Assembly (NCBI GenBank): GCA_001442985.1
Contig: LDYB01000014.1
Span: 124,001 to 188,000, forward strand
DNA length: 64,000 nt
Origin: Armatimonadetes bacterium DC
GTDB taxonomy: Bacteria > Armatimonadota > Fimbriimonadia > Fimbriimonadales > GBS-DC
Direction: 5' to 3'
Shown here piece after piece: positions 52,382-61,648 of the stretch; the first letter of the stretch is position 1; each line of letters begins with the position of its first letter. The notes beneath the pieces were generated by a model. That model had not been told where the DNA came from. It ran no database searches and saw nothing but the letters and a program-made list of their open reading frames with translations. The position numbers and the translations under genes were made by a program.

Positions 52382-52387
52382 TATAAT
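52382..52387 (+). promoter_or_regulatory. -10 element of the DUF4139 gene
   Basis: TATAAT in AAGGTATAATCCC lies 21 nt before the ATG at 52409, with GAGGGG as Shine-Dalgarno sequence. Confidence 0.6.
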
Positions 52388-52408
52388 CCCCCACCGAGGG
52401 GAACTACC

Positions 52409-53896
52409 ATGCAAGGTGTGAAGTGGCTGTGTGGTGTCTGGATGACGGCTGCTGTGATGGCAGCCGCGCTCCCTGCAGGAGCGCAAGAGTCGTTCGTTTC
52501 CACGACCCGCGAGCAGATTACACTGACCATCTACGACCAGAACTTCGCCCTGGTGAGCGAGCGTCGCCCGCTGACGCTCAAACAGGGACGCAACGAGGTG
52601 GTGCTGCTGGACATCTCGCCCATGCTGGATACACAATCGCTGTGGCTCCAGTGGGTGGGACGCCCCGCACCCGCCGAGATTCTCGCCCACACCTACGATA
52701 TGGGCGTTCAGGACGGCGACTCGCTTTTGCGACGCTATCTGGGCAAGCAAGTGGAGCTGCTCCAGTATGGCTCCGATGGGCGTGTTATCGGCGTGCTGGA
52801 GGGCAGGCTGATCAGCATGGATGCGAACCGACTGATTCTGGAAGCGAGTCCGCTTTCGACAATCGCGTCGGCGGTTCCGCAGTTGCCGCGTCGCGCGATT
52901 TATGTGAACCCGCAGGGCACGCTCCGCCTGCCTGTTGAGGCTGATATGCCCCTGATTCCCGCCCTGCGCTTGCAGGTGCAGGCTCCCAACGAGGGCAACG
53001 CCGCGCTGACCGTGAGCTATCTCACAGGCGGGCTGGACTGGGACGCCGACTATATCGCCGTGTTGCGCGGCGAAAACGCCCTGAAGCTGGAGTGCTGGGC
53101 GACCGTGACGAACCAGACGGGGCTGACTTTCCCGAATGCACGGGTGAGCCTCGCAACGGGTGTCGCGCCCCCCGAATCGGTGCAGGTAGCATTCGGCAGG
53201 GCAGAGAGCTTTGAGTGGCGCGACCGCCCAGCGATGGGTGCTATCGCGCGGCGCATTGTGCCTCAGCCACTCGGCGAGGTTTACACCTACCCGCTCGCGC
53301 AGCCAGTCTCCATTCAGGATGCCCGCCAGAGCCGTCTGTTGCTCCATGAGGCGCCGCAGGTTCCTGTGCAGAAGCGGTACATCTATCGTGCGCCGTCGCT
53401 GTGGGCGAACGCCGCGCCAGGCATCGGCAAAGAGGTGCGCCGCGACAAGGCAGAAGTCTCGCTCGTGCTGGAAAACCGCAAAGAGCATGGGCTGGGCATT
53501 CCCTTACCCAACGGCAGCGTGCGCCTGTATGAGACCGACTCGAACGGCACCCCTCGCTATCTGGGCACGGCGAGCCTGAGCGCAACGCCCGTGAACCAGA
53601 AAATCACGCTTCAGGTGGGGCAAGCCTTCGACATTACGGGCGAGTGGCAGCCCCTCCGACAGAAGGTGCTGGGCAGGGGCAAGGTGGAGTACGAGGTGCA
53701 AATCACGCTCCGCAACGCAAAAAGCCAGCCCGTACAGGTGCTGGTCGTGCAGCCGTTCGGGGGCGGGTGGACGATTCTCAACTCCACTCAGCCGTACACG
53801 CGCGCTTCGGCGACTGCCGCGCAGTGGACGCTGAAAGTGCCCGCGGGCGGCGCGACCTCCGTGCGGTTCACGGTGCGGGTGCAATCGGCGCAGTAG
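52409..53896 (+). CDS. Secreted DUF4139-domain protein
   Basis: The start is the ATG at 52409, giving 495 residues with a signal peptide (WMTAAVMAAALPAGAQ). The body matches the DUF4139 pattern: LTIYDQNFALVSERRPL, EVVLLDISPMLDTQSL, VSYLTGGLDWDADYIAVL, and a C-terminal KVEYEVQITLRNAKSQPVQV. The family is widespread, extracytoplasmic and of unknown role. The ORF-track start at 52370 overlaps the helicase stop and the promoter. Confidence 0.85.
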   Translation: MQGVKWLCGVWMTAAVMAAALPAGAQESFVSTTREQITLTIYDQNFALVSERRPLTLKQGRNEVVLLDISPMLDTQSLWLQWVGRPAPAEILAHTYDMGVQDGDSLLRRYLGKQVELLQYGSDGRVIGVLEGRLISMDANRLILEASPLSTIASAVPQLPRRAIYVNPQGTLRLPVEADMPLIPALRLQVQAPNEGNAALTVSYLTGGLDWDADYIAVLRGENALKLECWATVTNQTGLTFPNARVSLATGVAPPESVQVAFGRAESFEWRDRPAMGAIARRIVPQPLGEVYTYPLAQPVSIQDARQSRLLLHEAPQVPVQKRYIYRAPSLWANAAPGIGKEVRRDKAEVSLVLENRKEHGLGIPLPNGSVRLYETDSNGTPRYLGTASLSATPVNQKITLQVGQAFDITGEWQPLRQKVLGRGKVEYEVQITLRNAKSQPVQVLVVQPFGGGWTILNSTQPYTRASATAAQWTLKVPAGGATSVRFTVRVQSAQ

Positions 53897-53930
53897 GGTT
53901 CTGGGCGCTCTGCCTGCTCTTTCGGCAGGG

Positions 53931-53951
53931 GCACGGGCAGGATGCCCGTGC
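53931..53951. terminator. Hairpin between convergent genes
   Basis: GCACGGGCA and TGCCCGTGC form a perfect nine-base stem over three bases and overlap the der stop codon by one base. No T-run follows on the plus strand, so termination would be weak. It also looks like a small dispersed palindrome. Confidence 0.4.
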
Positions 53952-55309
53952 TACTCTTTCGGCTGGTGGGCAGGGCGCACCACCCACCGAATCGGCGTGC
54001 CTGTGTAGGCGTACTTCTTGCGAAGGGTGTTCTCCAGATAGCGCAGGTAAGAGAAATGCACAATCTCGGGGTCGTTCACAAATAGCACCACGGTCGGCGG
54101 GCGTACCTCTGCCATCGTGGCATAGTAGATTTTGAGCGTTTTGCCCTTGCGGGTGTAGGGGCGCTCATATACGGCGTCGTGGATCAGGCGGTTCAGCTCG
54201 CCTGTGCCGATGCGCATGCTGTGGAAATCGGCGACCTGCATCGCGGTGTCCAGCATTTTCTCGATGCCCGTCCGATGGAGCGCGGAGATGAACACGGCAG
54301 GCACATAGTCCAGCCCCCTGGCTTGTTGCTCTATCATGCGCAGGAAGTCGCGCTTGGCGGGGGTCATCTTGTCCACCTGCCCGTCAGGCGGCTCCTTGCG
54401 GTCCCATTTGTTGACCACCCATAAGAGGGCGCGCCCTGCATCCACGGCGTACTGGGCGATTCGGCGGTCGCCGTGCGTTAAGCCTTCCGTGCCGTCAATC
54501 ACCACCAGCGCCACATCGGCGCGTTCCAGCGCGCGTTGCGCCCGCATCTGGGCATAATATTCCAGCGAGCGCTGGACTTTGCCGGGGCGTTTCAGCCCAG
54601 CCGTATCAATCAGCACCACAGGCTGGTCTTTCCATGTGATTTCGGTGTCCAGTGTGTCGCGGGTGGTGCCTGCGATTTCGCTGACAATTGCGCGCGGCTC
54701 GCCCAGCACCGCGTTCAGCAGCGACGACTTGCCCACATTCGGACGCCCCACAATCGCCATCCGCACAGGCTCCAGCCCTTCCTCTTCTTCTGACTCGGCA
54801 GGCGGGGTCGGGACGAGCTCAAACACCTGATCCAGCACATCGGCGATGTTGTGCCCGTGAATTGACGAGATGGGGATGGGTTCGCCCAGCCCCAGTTTGA
54901 AAAACTCCGCTCGCTGATACTCCCAGCGGTCGGGGTTATCGGCTTTGTTGACCAGCAGCAGCACGGGTTTGCCGCCTTTGCGCAACAGCTCGGCGACTTC
55001 CTCATCAGCGGGCGTCAGCCCCTCGCGCGCGTCCACCAGAAACAGCACGCAGTCCGCCTCGTGAATCGCGACCTGTGCCTGCACGCGCACCTGCTCAATC
55101 AGAGGGTCTTCCTCGCCGAACAGGATACCCCCCGTATCCACCACCACGAAGGGGCGCCCCTGCCACTCGCCCTCGCCGTAGAGCCGATCGCGCGTAACCC
55201 CGGGCGTGTCTTCCACAATCGCCACGCGCCGCCCGATCAGGCGGTTGAACAGCGTGGATTTGCCAACATTGGGGCGTCCAACGATGGCGATGACTGGTTT
55301 GCGGTGCAT
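53951..55309 (-). CDS. der: Ribosome biogenesis GTPase Der (EngA)
   Basis: The 452-residue protein has two GTPase domains (VGRPNVGKSTLFNRLIGRR and VGRPNVGKSSLLNAVLGEP) and the C-terminal KH-like domain. Motifs DTPGVTRDRLYG, VNKADNP, AGTTRDTLDTEI and VNKWDRKEP are present. It assists maturation of the 50S subunit. The start is the ATG at 55309, seven bases after a TATACT element; the track start is 18 codons upstream. It is divergent from apgM. Confidence 0.96.
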   Translation of the reverse strand: MHRKPVIAIVGRPNVGKSTLFNRLIGRRVAIVEDTPGVTRDRLYGEGEWQGRPFVVVDTGGILFGEEDPLIEQVRVQAQVAIHEADCVLFLVDAREGLTPADEEVAELLRKGGKPVLLLVNKADNPDRWEYQRAEFFKLGLGEPIPISSIHGHNIADVLDQVFELVPTPPAESEEEEGLEPVRMAIVGRPNVGKSSLLNAVLGEPRAIVSEIAGTTRDTLDTEITWKDQPVVLIDTAGLKRPGKVQRSLEYYAQMRAQRALERADVALVVIDGTEGLTHGDRRIAQYAVDAGRALLWVVNKWDRKEPPDGQVDKMTPAKRDFLRMIEQQARGLDYVPAVFISALHRTGIEKMLDTAMQVADFHSMRIGTGELNRLIHDAVYERPYTRKGKTLKIYYATMAEVRPPTVVLFVNDPEIVHFSYLRYLENTLRKKYAYTGTPIRWVVRPAHQPKE

Positions 55310-55316
55310 AACCTGA

Positions 55317-55322
55317 AGTATA
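55317..55322 (-). promoter_or_regulatory. -10 element of der (leaderless)
   Basis: Read on the minus strand, GCGGGTATACTTC places TATACT seven bases before the ATG. It is separated from the apgM -10 by only 11 bp. Confidence 0.65.
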
Positions 55323-55333
55323 CCCGCTGAAGG

Positions 55334-55339
55334 TATAAT
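55334..55339 (+). promoter_or_regulatory. -10 element of apgM (leaderless)
   Basis: TATAAT in GAAGGTATAATCTG ends nine bases before the ATG. The two -10 boxes of this divergent pair overlap each other's promoter footprint. Confidence 0.65.
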
Positions 55340-55348
55340 CTGCTTGCT

Positions 55349-56593
55349 ATGGCTGGGCGACACTTTAAAGGGTTGCTGCTCATCTGCGACGGCATGGGCG
55401 ACCGCCCCGTGCCCGAACTGGAGAACAAAACCCCACTGGAATATGCCAGAACCCCCACTTTAGACCGCCTTGCCCGCGAAGGGGAGTGCGGGCTGATGGA
55501 CCCGATTGCACCGGGCATTCGCGCGGGGTCTGACACCGCCCATCTGGCGATCCTGGGCTATGACCCCTACAAAGTCTATCAGGGGCGCGGTCCGTTTGAA
55601 GCGCTTGGGATTGGGATGGAAGTGCGCGGCGGCGATGTCGCCCTGCGATGCAATTTCAGCACCGTCGACGAGAACTGGCGCGTGATAGACCGCCGCGCAG
55701 GACGCATCACGGAAGGCACGCGCGAACTGGCGGAAGCTGTGAACGGCGTGGAGATTGAAGGCGTGCAGTGCTTTTTCAAAGAGTCGGTCGCCCATCGGGG
55801 TGCGCTGGTGTTGCGTGGTGAGAACCTCAGCCCCCACATCACCGATGTAGACCCCCATGCGGAAGGCGAAACGGTCGCCGAGTGCCAGCCGATAGACCCC
55901 AGCGATGCTGCCGCCGCACGCACCGCGCGCGTGGTGAACGCCTTCGTGCGCCTTTCGTATGAGCGCCTCAAGGACCATCCCGTCAATAAGGCGCGGGTGG
56001 AGCAGGGGCTACCCCCAGCGAATATTATCTTGCCGCGTGGGGCAGGCGTCGCTCCCCATCTGGAGCCGTTCCCCAAACGCCACAAGGTGCGCGCCTGCGC
56101 CGTGGTGGAGACAGGACTCATCCGCGGGATTGCGCGATTCGTTGGGATGGACACCCTCGACGCGCCCGGCACCACAGGCGGCGTCGATTCCGATTTGATA
56201 AGCATGGCGGAGACGCTGGCACGCGCGCTGACCGAGTACGATTTCGTGCTGTGCAATGTGAAAGCGCCCGATCTGTGCGGACACGACGGCAACCCCCAGC
56301 TCAAGGTACAGGTGATCGAACGCATCGACGCGATGGTCGCCCACCTGATTCAGCGCTATACCGAGCCGTTTTATCTGATTGTTACGGCAGATCACTCGAC
56401 GCCCTGCTCCGTGCGCGACCATTCGGGCGACCCCGTGCCCGTGTTGTTGCACGGACCCGACCTGCGCGGCGACGATGTGCTTCATTTTCACGAGCGCGCC
56501 TGTCAGGCGGGCGGCATGGGGCGTCTGCGCGGCGGCGACCTCGTGCCCATCCTGACCCAGCTGATGGGCGTGCAGGAAAAGTTCGGCGCGTAA
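55349..56593 (+). CDS. apgM: Cofactor-independent phosphoglycerate mutase, archaeal type
   Basis: The 414-residue enzyme interconverts 3- and 2-phosphoglycerate. It belongs to the alkaline-phosphatase superfamily: LLLICDGMGDRPVPELENKTPLEYA (quoted in part), with GSDTAHLAILGYDPY as the catalytic serine region. Later come NVKAPDLCGHDGN and TADHSTPCSVRDHSGDPVPVL. The archaeal-type enzyme is also common in several thermophilic and deep-branching bacteria. Confidence 0.93.
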   Translation: MAGRHFKGLLLICDGMGDRPVPELENKTPLEYARTPTLDRLAREGECGLMDPIAPGIRAGSDTAHLAILGYDPYKVYQGRGPFEALGIGMEVRGGDVALRCNFSTVDENWRVIDRRAGRITEGTRELAEAVNGVEIEGVQCFFKESVAHRGALVLRGENLSPHITDVDPHAEGETVAECQPIDPSDAAAARTARVVNAFVRLSYERLKDHPVNKARVEQGLPPANIILPRGAGVAPHLEPFPKRHKVRACAVVETGLIRGIARFVGMDTLDAPGTTGGVDSDLISMAETLARALTEYDFVLCNVKAPDLCGHDGNPQLKVQVIERIDAMVAHLIQRYTEPFYLIVTADHSTPCSVRDHSGDPVPVLLHGPDLRGDDVLHFHERACQAGGMGRLRGGDLVPILTQLMGVQEKFGA

Positions 56594-56608
56594 AAAAGAG
56601 AGTCAACG

Positions 56609-57412
56609 ATGCGTCTCAAACTCGCGTGGGAAGAGAGCCTGCCTGCCGACACGCTCAGCTTCGATGTGCTGACCGTGCCCCTGAAGCGCGAGGGGGCAGA
56701 TAAGCCCGAACTTGTCTCACTGCTGGTAACGCTGGACCCCCAGCAGATTCGGTTCTGGCTCTGGGAAGGCAAGCGCTTTGAACCCATCCGCCAGCAGCGG
56801 CACATGCTTCAGCGCGACCTGTATTGCCTCTCCAACGGACCTCGGGGCAGGCGCATGATATACACCGACGGCTCCAGCTGGGAGTGGGGCGAGAAAACGC
56901 TCACGCAGGACATCCCCGCCCGCCGAATCCCCATCGGGCGCGTGGTGGACGACGAGGGCACTGAGCGCATCGTGTGCTTCGACCACGACTCGGGGCGCCC
57001 CTTCTACTATGTGCTGGAGAAGCCGCTGGAAGAGGACGAGTTTTTTATTGAGCCTGAAGAGGTTTACGCGGGCAAAATCCTGCAGAGTATTGTGATGAGC
57101 CTGCCACGGCTGGCGCAATCGTTCCGCAACTTTTATGCGAGTGGCTATCGGTGGCTTTGCCGATATCGGTGGAGCGCGAAGGAGCCGGCGCGGGTCTATG
57201 GCGTCGCGCCCGACAGGCTGGCGCTGCTGGAGCTGCGCCCTAATCGGCGCCCCTACAACGCATGGCAACTGAGTTTTCGCAGTCTCGGCGCCCCGCGCCG
57301 CGAGAACGCCCTCGTCGTGCGCACAGGCGATCCCAAAAATGAAGGGCGCACCATGCTGCTGGTCATGCGGGCGACCAACACCCAGGTGCAACTGAGTGCT
57401 TATTCGGTTTAA
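56609..57412 (+). CDS. Uncharacterised protein
   Basis: I do not recognise this 267-residue protein. It has no signal peptide or membrane segment. The middle contains aromatic-rich, beta-like stretches (RFWLWEGKRFEPIRQQRHML, CFDHDSGRPFYYVLEKPLEED), and the C-terminal half holds YRWLCRYRWSAKEP. AAAGAGAG precedes the ATG. It lies 15 bases after apgM and 13 bases before the oxidoreductase gene, so it is likely part of one transcript with both. Confidence 0.7.
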   Translation: MRLKLAWEESLPADTLSFDVLTVPLKREGADKPELVSLLVTLDPQQIRFWLWEGKRFEPIRQQRHMLQRDLYCLSNGPRGRRMIYTDGSSWEWGEKTLTQDIPARRIPIGRVVDDEGTERIVCFDHDSGRPFYYVLEKPLEEDEFFIEPEEVYAGKILQSIVMSLPRLAQSFRNFYASGYRWLCRYRWSAKEPARVYGVAPDRLALLELRPNRRPYNAWQLSFRSLGAPRRENALVVRTGDPKNEGRTMLLVMRATNTQVQLSAYSV

Positions 57413-57425
57413 GGAGGCAAACCTT

Positions 57426-58508
57426 ATGAAAGTCGGTCTCATCGGTTGTGGGAGTATCAGCGCGGTCTATTTACGAGTGGCACAGCGCTTCCCGATGATT
57501 GAGATTGTCGCCGCGGCGGATATTGTGCCTGAGAACGCTCAGCGCCGCGCCGAAGAGTTCGGTATCCCCAAAGTCTATACCCCTGAAGAGCTTTTGGCTG
57601 ACCCTGAAATTGAGGTGGTGCTGAACCTGACCGTGCCCAAAGCCCACGCGCCCGTGAACCGGATGGCGCTGGAGGCGGGCAAACATGTTTACTGCGAGAA
57701 GCCGTTCGGCGTGAACCGCGAAGAGGCGCGCGCCGTGCTGGAGCTGGCGCAGGCGAAGGGACTGCGAGTCGGCTGCGCCCCCGACACCTTTCTGGGTGCG
57801 GGACATCAAACCTGCCGTAAACTCATTGAAGACGGCGCGATTGGCGAACCCATCGGCGCGGTGGCGTTCATGCTCAGCCGTGGCGTGGAAAGCTGGCATC
57901 CCAACCCCGAATTCTACTATGAGGTAGGCGGGGGTCCCATGCTGGATATGGGACCCTACTACCTGACTGCGCTGGTGAACCTGATGGAACCCATGAAGCG
58001 CGTGGCGGGCATCAGCCGCATCACTTTCCCCACGCGCCTGATTACCAGCCAGCCCAAATACGGCAAGGTGATTCAGGTGGAAACCCCCACCCACATCACG
58101 GGCGCGATTGAGTTTCAGCGGGGCGCGATTGCCACCGTGATTATGTCGTTCGATGTGTGGGCGCATCGGCTGCCCTGTATCGAGATTTACGGCACAGAGG
58201 GTTCGCTGGGCGTGCCTGACCCCAACGGCTTCGGGGGAACCGTGCTGCTGCGCAAGAAAGACAGCCCAGAGTGGGTGGAAGTGCCCCACACGCACCCTTA
58301 CGCGGAGCAGAACCGCATTCTGGGGCTGGCGGACATGATTCTGGCGATTCAGGAGGGGCGCCCCCATCGCGCCAGCGGGGAGCTGGCATACCATGTGCTG
58401 GACGCCATGCTGGCGTTCAACGAATCGTCCGAGACGGGGGCACACCGATGGCTGGAAAGCACCTGCGCCCAGCCTGAGCCGATGCCTGCGGAGGGGTTGT
58501 CTGCTTGA
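57426..58508 (+). CDS. Gfo/Idh/MocA-family oxidoreductase
   Basis: The 360-residue protein starts at the ATG at 57426 after AAGGAGG; the track start is ten codons upstream. The Rossmann motif is VGLIGCGSISAVYL. The family signature is HVYCEKPFGVNREEARAVL, and the second domain contains GGGPMLDMGPYYLTALVNL. Such enzymes oxidise or reduce sugars and related polyols with NAD(P). The substrate is not predictable. Confidence 0.9.
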   Translation: MKVGLIGCGSISAVYLRVAQRFPMIEIVAAADIVPENAQRRAEEFGIPKVYTPEELLADPEIEVVLNLTVPKAHAPVNRMALEAGKHVYCEKPFGVNREEARAVLELAQAKGLRVGCAPDTFLGAGHQTCRKLIEDGAIGEPIGAVAFMLSRGVESWHPNPEFYYEVGGGPMLDMGPYYLTALVNLMEPMKRVAGISRITFPTRLITSQPKYGKVIQVETPTHITGAIEFQRGAIATVIMSFDVWAHRLPCIEIYGTEGSLGVPDPNGFGGTVLLRKKDSPEWVEVPHTHPYAEQNRILGLADMILAIQEGRPHRASGELAYHVLDAMLAFNESSETGAHRWLESTCAQPEPMPAEGLSA

Positions 58509-58529
58509 GAACCACAGGGAGCATGTTTT

Positions 58530-59729
58530 CTATTCATACCGCAACGCTTCCACAGGGTCTTTGCGGGCGGCGCGGTAGGCGGGCAGCGTGCCGAAGATAA
58601 TCCCCACAACGCCGCACACGCCCAGCGCCAGCACAATCGTGTCCCAGGTCACCAGCGGGTTCAGCACAGTCGCCCGATCCAGAATCACACAAGCCAACCA
58701 GCCGACGCCCACGCCCAGCAATCCGCCCACCAGCGCAATCATTGTTGCCTCCAGCAGGAACTGCCAGAAGATGTCGCGCTCGCGTGCCCCCACCGTCTTG
58801 CGAATGCCGATTTCGCGCACACGCTCGGTTACGCTCATCAGCATCACATTCATCACGCCGATACCCCCCACAATCAGCGCAATCGAGGTGATTCCCGTCA
58901 GCGCGACGGACACAATCTGCAACAGCAGAAACAGTCGGCTCAGCAGGTCTTCCTGAGTCAGCACGGAGAAGTCCTCGCTGCCGCCGTGATTGGTGCGCAG
59001 GGCATCGCGGATGCGCGCCACCAGCGCGGTCGGCTCCACATCGGGCGCGGTTTGAATCAGGATTCGGTGAATCTGATTGCTGCCCATCGCTTTCTGCAGG
59101 GCGGTCAGGGGCGCATAGATGGCGTACTCAAAGCCGCCGCTGCCGAACAGGGAACGGGTATACGACTCTGCCGTCACGCCAATCACGCGAAAGGGCTTGC
59201 CATTCAGGCGCACCCACTTGCCCAGCGGGTTTTCGTCGCCAAACAGCTGCTCGGCGGGTTTGGGACCCAGAATGCACACGGGTTGCTCCATCTCGGCTCT
59301 GGTGAAGAAGCGCCCGCGTGCCAGCTGGTGTGGACGCATCTGAAACCATTCGGGCGTCGTGCCCAGAATCAGCGCGGCGTCTGCCCAGCGCTCGCCCCGA
59401 CTCGCGCCGCCCGCCACAAACATAATCGGCGCCACCCGACGCACCCCCACCAGCGAGCGCACCACCTCCATATCGCTCTCGCGCAGGGTGCTCAAGCCGA
59501 TGAAGCTCATGGGGTTAAACGGGTTTTCGGGGCTGATGCGCCCCGGTAGCACAATCACCAGATTCACGCCCAGCGATTCGACCTGCGCCACCACCTCCTG
59601 CCGAACGCCTTTCGCCAGCGAGACCAGCACGACAATCGCCGCGACTCCGACCATCATCCCCAGCCCGCTCAACAGCGTGCGTCGGGGCGTCAGCCACAAC
59701 GATTCCAGCGCCGCCTGGAAACTTTTCAT
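58530..59729 (-). CDS. ABC transporter permease, MacB/FtsX type
   Basis: The 399-residue protein has one N-terminal membrane segment (LLSGLGMMVGVAAIVVLVSLA), a periplasmic MacB_PCD domain from about residue 45 to 245, and three C-terminal segments. The motif GGIGVMNVMLMSVTERVREIGIRKTVGA and the terminal AARKDPVEALRYE are typical. Partner ATPase and membrane-fusion genes are not in the window. Members export peptides, lipoproteins or antibiotics. Confidence 0.92.
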   Translation of the reverse strand: MKSFQAALESLWLTPRRTLLSGLGMMVGVAAIVVLVSLAKGVRQEVVAQVESLGVNLVIVLPGRISPENPFNPMSFIGLSTLRESDMEVVRSLVGVRRVAPIMFVAGGASRGERWADAALILGTTPEWFQMRPHQLARGRFFTRAEMEQPVCILGPKPAEQLFGDENPLGKWVRLNGKPFRVIGVTAESYTRSLFGSGGFEYAIYAPLTALQKAMGSNQIHRILIQTAPDVEPTALVARIRDALRTNHGGSEDFSVLTQEDLLSRLFLLLQIVSVALTGITSIALIVGGIGVMNVMLMSVTERVREIGIRKTVGARERDIFWQFLLEATMIALVGGLLGVGVGWLACVILDRATVLNPLVTWDTIVLALGVCGVVGIIFGTLPAYRAARKDPVEALRYE

Positions 59730-59777
59730 GCCGAAAATCCGTATTCTTGGGTAGCAGGAATCTCTGAAGCGATAGGG

Positions 59778-59783
59778 TATAAT
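59778..59783 (+). promoter_or_regulatory. Orphan plus-strand -10 element
   Basis: TATAAT in TAGGGTATAATTGG matches the strong window-wide pattern, but no plus-strand protein gene follows. It is assigned to the candidate small RNA downstream. Confidence 0.5.
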
Positions 59784-59789
59784 TGGCGT

Positions 59790-59935
59790 CGCAGGCGCGG
59801 TTTGGTTAATAGCATACCCGTCAGGGCTAAAGATTTTGACAGGACGCGCCGATAATAAAAACTGGGAACGAGTTCACCCCCCTTCCTTGGGGGTGGCAGG
59901 CTTTGCTCTCCTTTCACTGCCACCCTCCTTTTTCC
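59790..59935 (+). ncRNA. Candidate small RNA with promoter and terminator
   Basis: The region lies between two minus-strand genes and has a plus-strand -10 element at its head. A long stem closes with GGCGCG at 59794 and CGCGCC at 59845. A second hairpin is ACCCCCC with TGGGGGT. A final stem, GGGTGGCAG at 59891 and CTGCCACCC at 59917, is followed by TCCTTTTTCC. It encodes no protein and matches no RNA family I know. The final hairpin could instead serve only to end antisense transcription into pckA. Confidence 0.4.
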
Positions 59936-59936
59936 T

Positions 59937-61514
59937 TTAACCTTCCGTGCTGGCTTCCAGATGTTCCAAATGCGCCTGCCACTGTTCTGCAAGCATGCGC
60001 GCCTGTGCATCGTAGGCTTTGGGGTCGCTCCATGTGTCGCGCGGGTTCAGCAGGTCGTCGGGCACATCGGGCACGCGGGTCGGCACTTCCAGCCCGAAGA
60101 TGGGATCGGTGCGACAGGGCACGCCCTCCAGGGCGCCTTTGAGCGCGGCGCGAATCATTGCCCGCGTGTAGCGAATGGGGATACGATGTCCCACGCCGTA
60201 GGGTCCGCCCGTCCAACCCGTGTTGACCAGCCATGCCTGCGCTTCGTGTTGCTCCAGTTTCGCGCCGAGCATCTCCGCATAGCGTTGGGGGTGCATCGGC
60301 AAAAAGGGCGCGCCAAAACAGGCGCTGAAGGTCATCTGGGGTGTCGTAATGCCACGCTCTGTGCCCGCCACCTTCGCCGTGTAGCCCAGCAAAAACATCT
60401 CCATCGCCTGCTCCACCGACAGCCGGCTGATGGGAGGCAACACGCCGAACGCATCCGCGGCTAAGAAAAACAGATGGCGCGGATGCCCGCCGACACTGGG
60501 AATCACCGCGCCCTCGATATAGTCCAGCGGATACGCCGCGCGCGTGTTCTCGGTGATACTCGCATCGGTGTAATCGGGCACGCGCGTATCGGGGTCTACC
60601 ACCACATTCTCCACCACGCTCCCGAAGCGGATGGCATCCCAGATTTGCGGTTCGTTCTCACGGGAAAGGTTAATACACTTCGCGTAGCAGCCGCCTTCGA
60701 AGTTGAACACGCCCGTATCGCTCCAGCCGTGTTCATCGTCGCCAATCAGCCGCCGCTCTGGGTCTGCCGAGAGTGAGGTCTTGCCCGTGCCGCTCAGCCC
60801 AAAAAACAGGGCGACATCGCCCTCCGCCCCCATGTTCGCCGAGCAGTGCATCGGGAACACACCCTGCTGCGGCAACAGATAGTTCATCACGGTGAAAATA
60901 GACTTCTTAATCTCCCCTGCGTAAGCGGTGCCTGCAATCAGCACCACGCGCCGCCGAAAATCGAGTGCCACCACCACCTCACTGCGCGTGCCGTCTATCG
61001 CGGGGTCGGTCTTGAAACCCGGCGCGGACAACACCGTGAAGCTGGGGCGGAAGTCGTACAGCTCTTCAGGCTGGGGGCGGATAAAGAGTTGTTTGGCGAA
61101 CAGGTTGTGCCACGCATACTCCGTAATCACGCGCACAGGCAGGCGGTAGCGGGGGTCTGCCCCGGCAAAACAGTCCTGTACGAAAAGGGGACGGTTGGCA
61201 AGGTACGCTGTCACCCGGGCAAGCAACCGCTCAAACACTTCAGCGGCCATCCGCTGGTTCACCGTGCCCCAATCAATCAACGCCTCATGCTCAGGGCGCG
61301 CCACAACAAACTTATCACGCGGGGAACGCCCCGTATATTGCCCCGTGCGCACCACCAGCGCCCCGTTGGATGCAAGCAACGCTTCCCCACGACGCACTGC
61401 ATGTTCCACCAGAGACGCCACTGAAAGATTCAAATAAAGAGGACTTGCCTGACCTAACAACACCTCAATTTCGGGATTTTCTGCAATCTGAGTCATGTTG
61501 TTTTCGGTAATCAT
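59937..61514 (-). CDS. pckA: Phosphoenolpyruvate carboxykinase (ATP)
   Basis: The 525-residue enzyme converts oxaloacetate and ATP to phosphoenolpyruvate in gluconeogenesis. It has [16 protein letters not shown] near the N-terminus and [21 protein letters not shown] (quoted in part). The kinase P-loop is [19 protein letters not shown] near residue 241, followed by [20 protein letters not shown] (in part). GGAGG precedes the ATG. A CCTGCA/TGCAGG hairpin lies in the leader. Confidence 0.96.
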   Translation of the reverse strand: MITENNMTQIAENPEIEVLLGQASPLYLNLSVASLVEHAVRRGEALLASNGALVVRTGQYTGRSPRDKFVVARPEHEALIDWGTVNQRMAAEVFERLLARVTAYLANRPLFVQDCFAGADPRYRLPVRVITEYAWHNLFAKQLFIRPQPEELYDFRPSFTVLSAPGFKTDPAIDGTRSEVVVALDFRRRVVLIAGTAYAGEIKKSIFTVMNYLLPQQGVFPMHCSANMGAEGDVALFFGLSGTGKTSLSADPERRLIGDDEHGWSDTGVFNFEGGCYAKCINLSRENEPQIWDAIRFGSVVENVVVDPDTRVPDYTDASITENTRAAYPLDYIEGAVIPSVGGHPRHLFFLAADAFGVLPPISRLSVEQAMEMFLLGYTAKVAGTERGITTPQMTFSACFGAPFLPMHPQRYAEMLGAKLEQHEAQAWLVNTGWTGGPYGVGHRIPIRYTRAMIRAALKGALEGVPCRTDPIFGLEVPTRVPDVPDDLLNPRDTWSDPKAYDAQARMLAEQWQAHLEHLEASTEG

Positions 61515-61575
61515 GTGCCTGTTCCTCCAGCATTCGCTCTTCTGTGAGCTGCCTGCACCGATGCAGGGCTATTAA

Positions 61576-61581
61576 AGGATA
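61576..61581 (-). promoter_or_regulatory. -10 element of pckA
   Basis: Read on the minus strand, CGAGGTATCCTTTA gives TATCCT about 60 nt before the ATG. The 134-bp gap holds only this element and the leader hairpin. Confidence 0.5.
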
Positions 61582-61648
61582 CCTCGAATCGGGGCGGTTT
61601 TTAGAGGCGGATGTGCCCATGCGCGTGATCCCTCGGCTGTCGAGTCGC

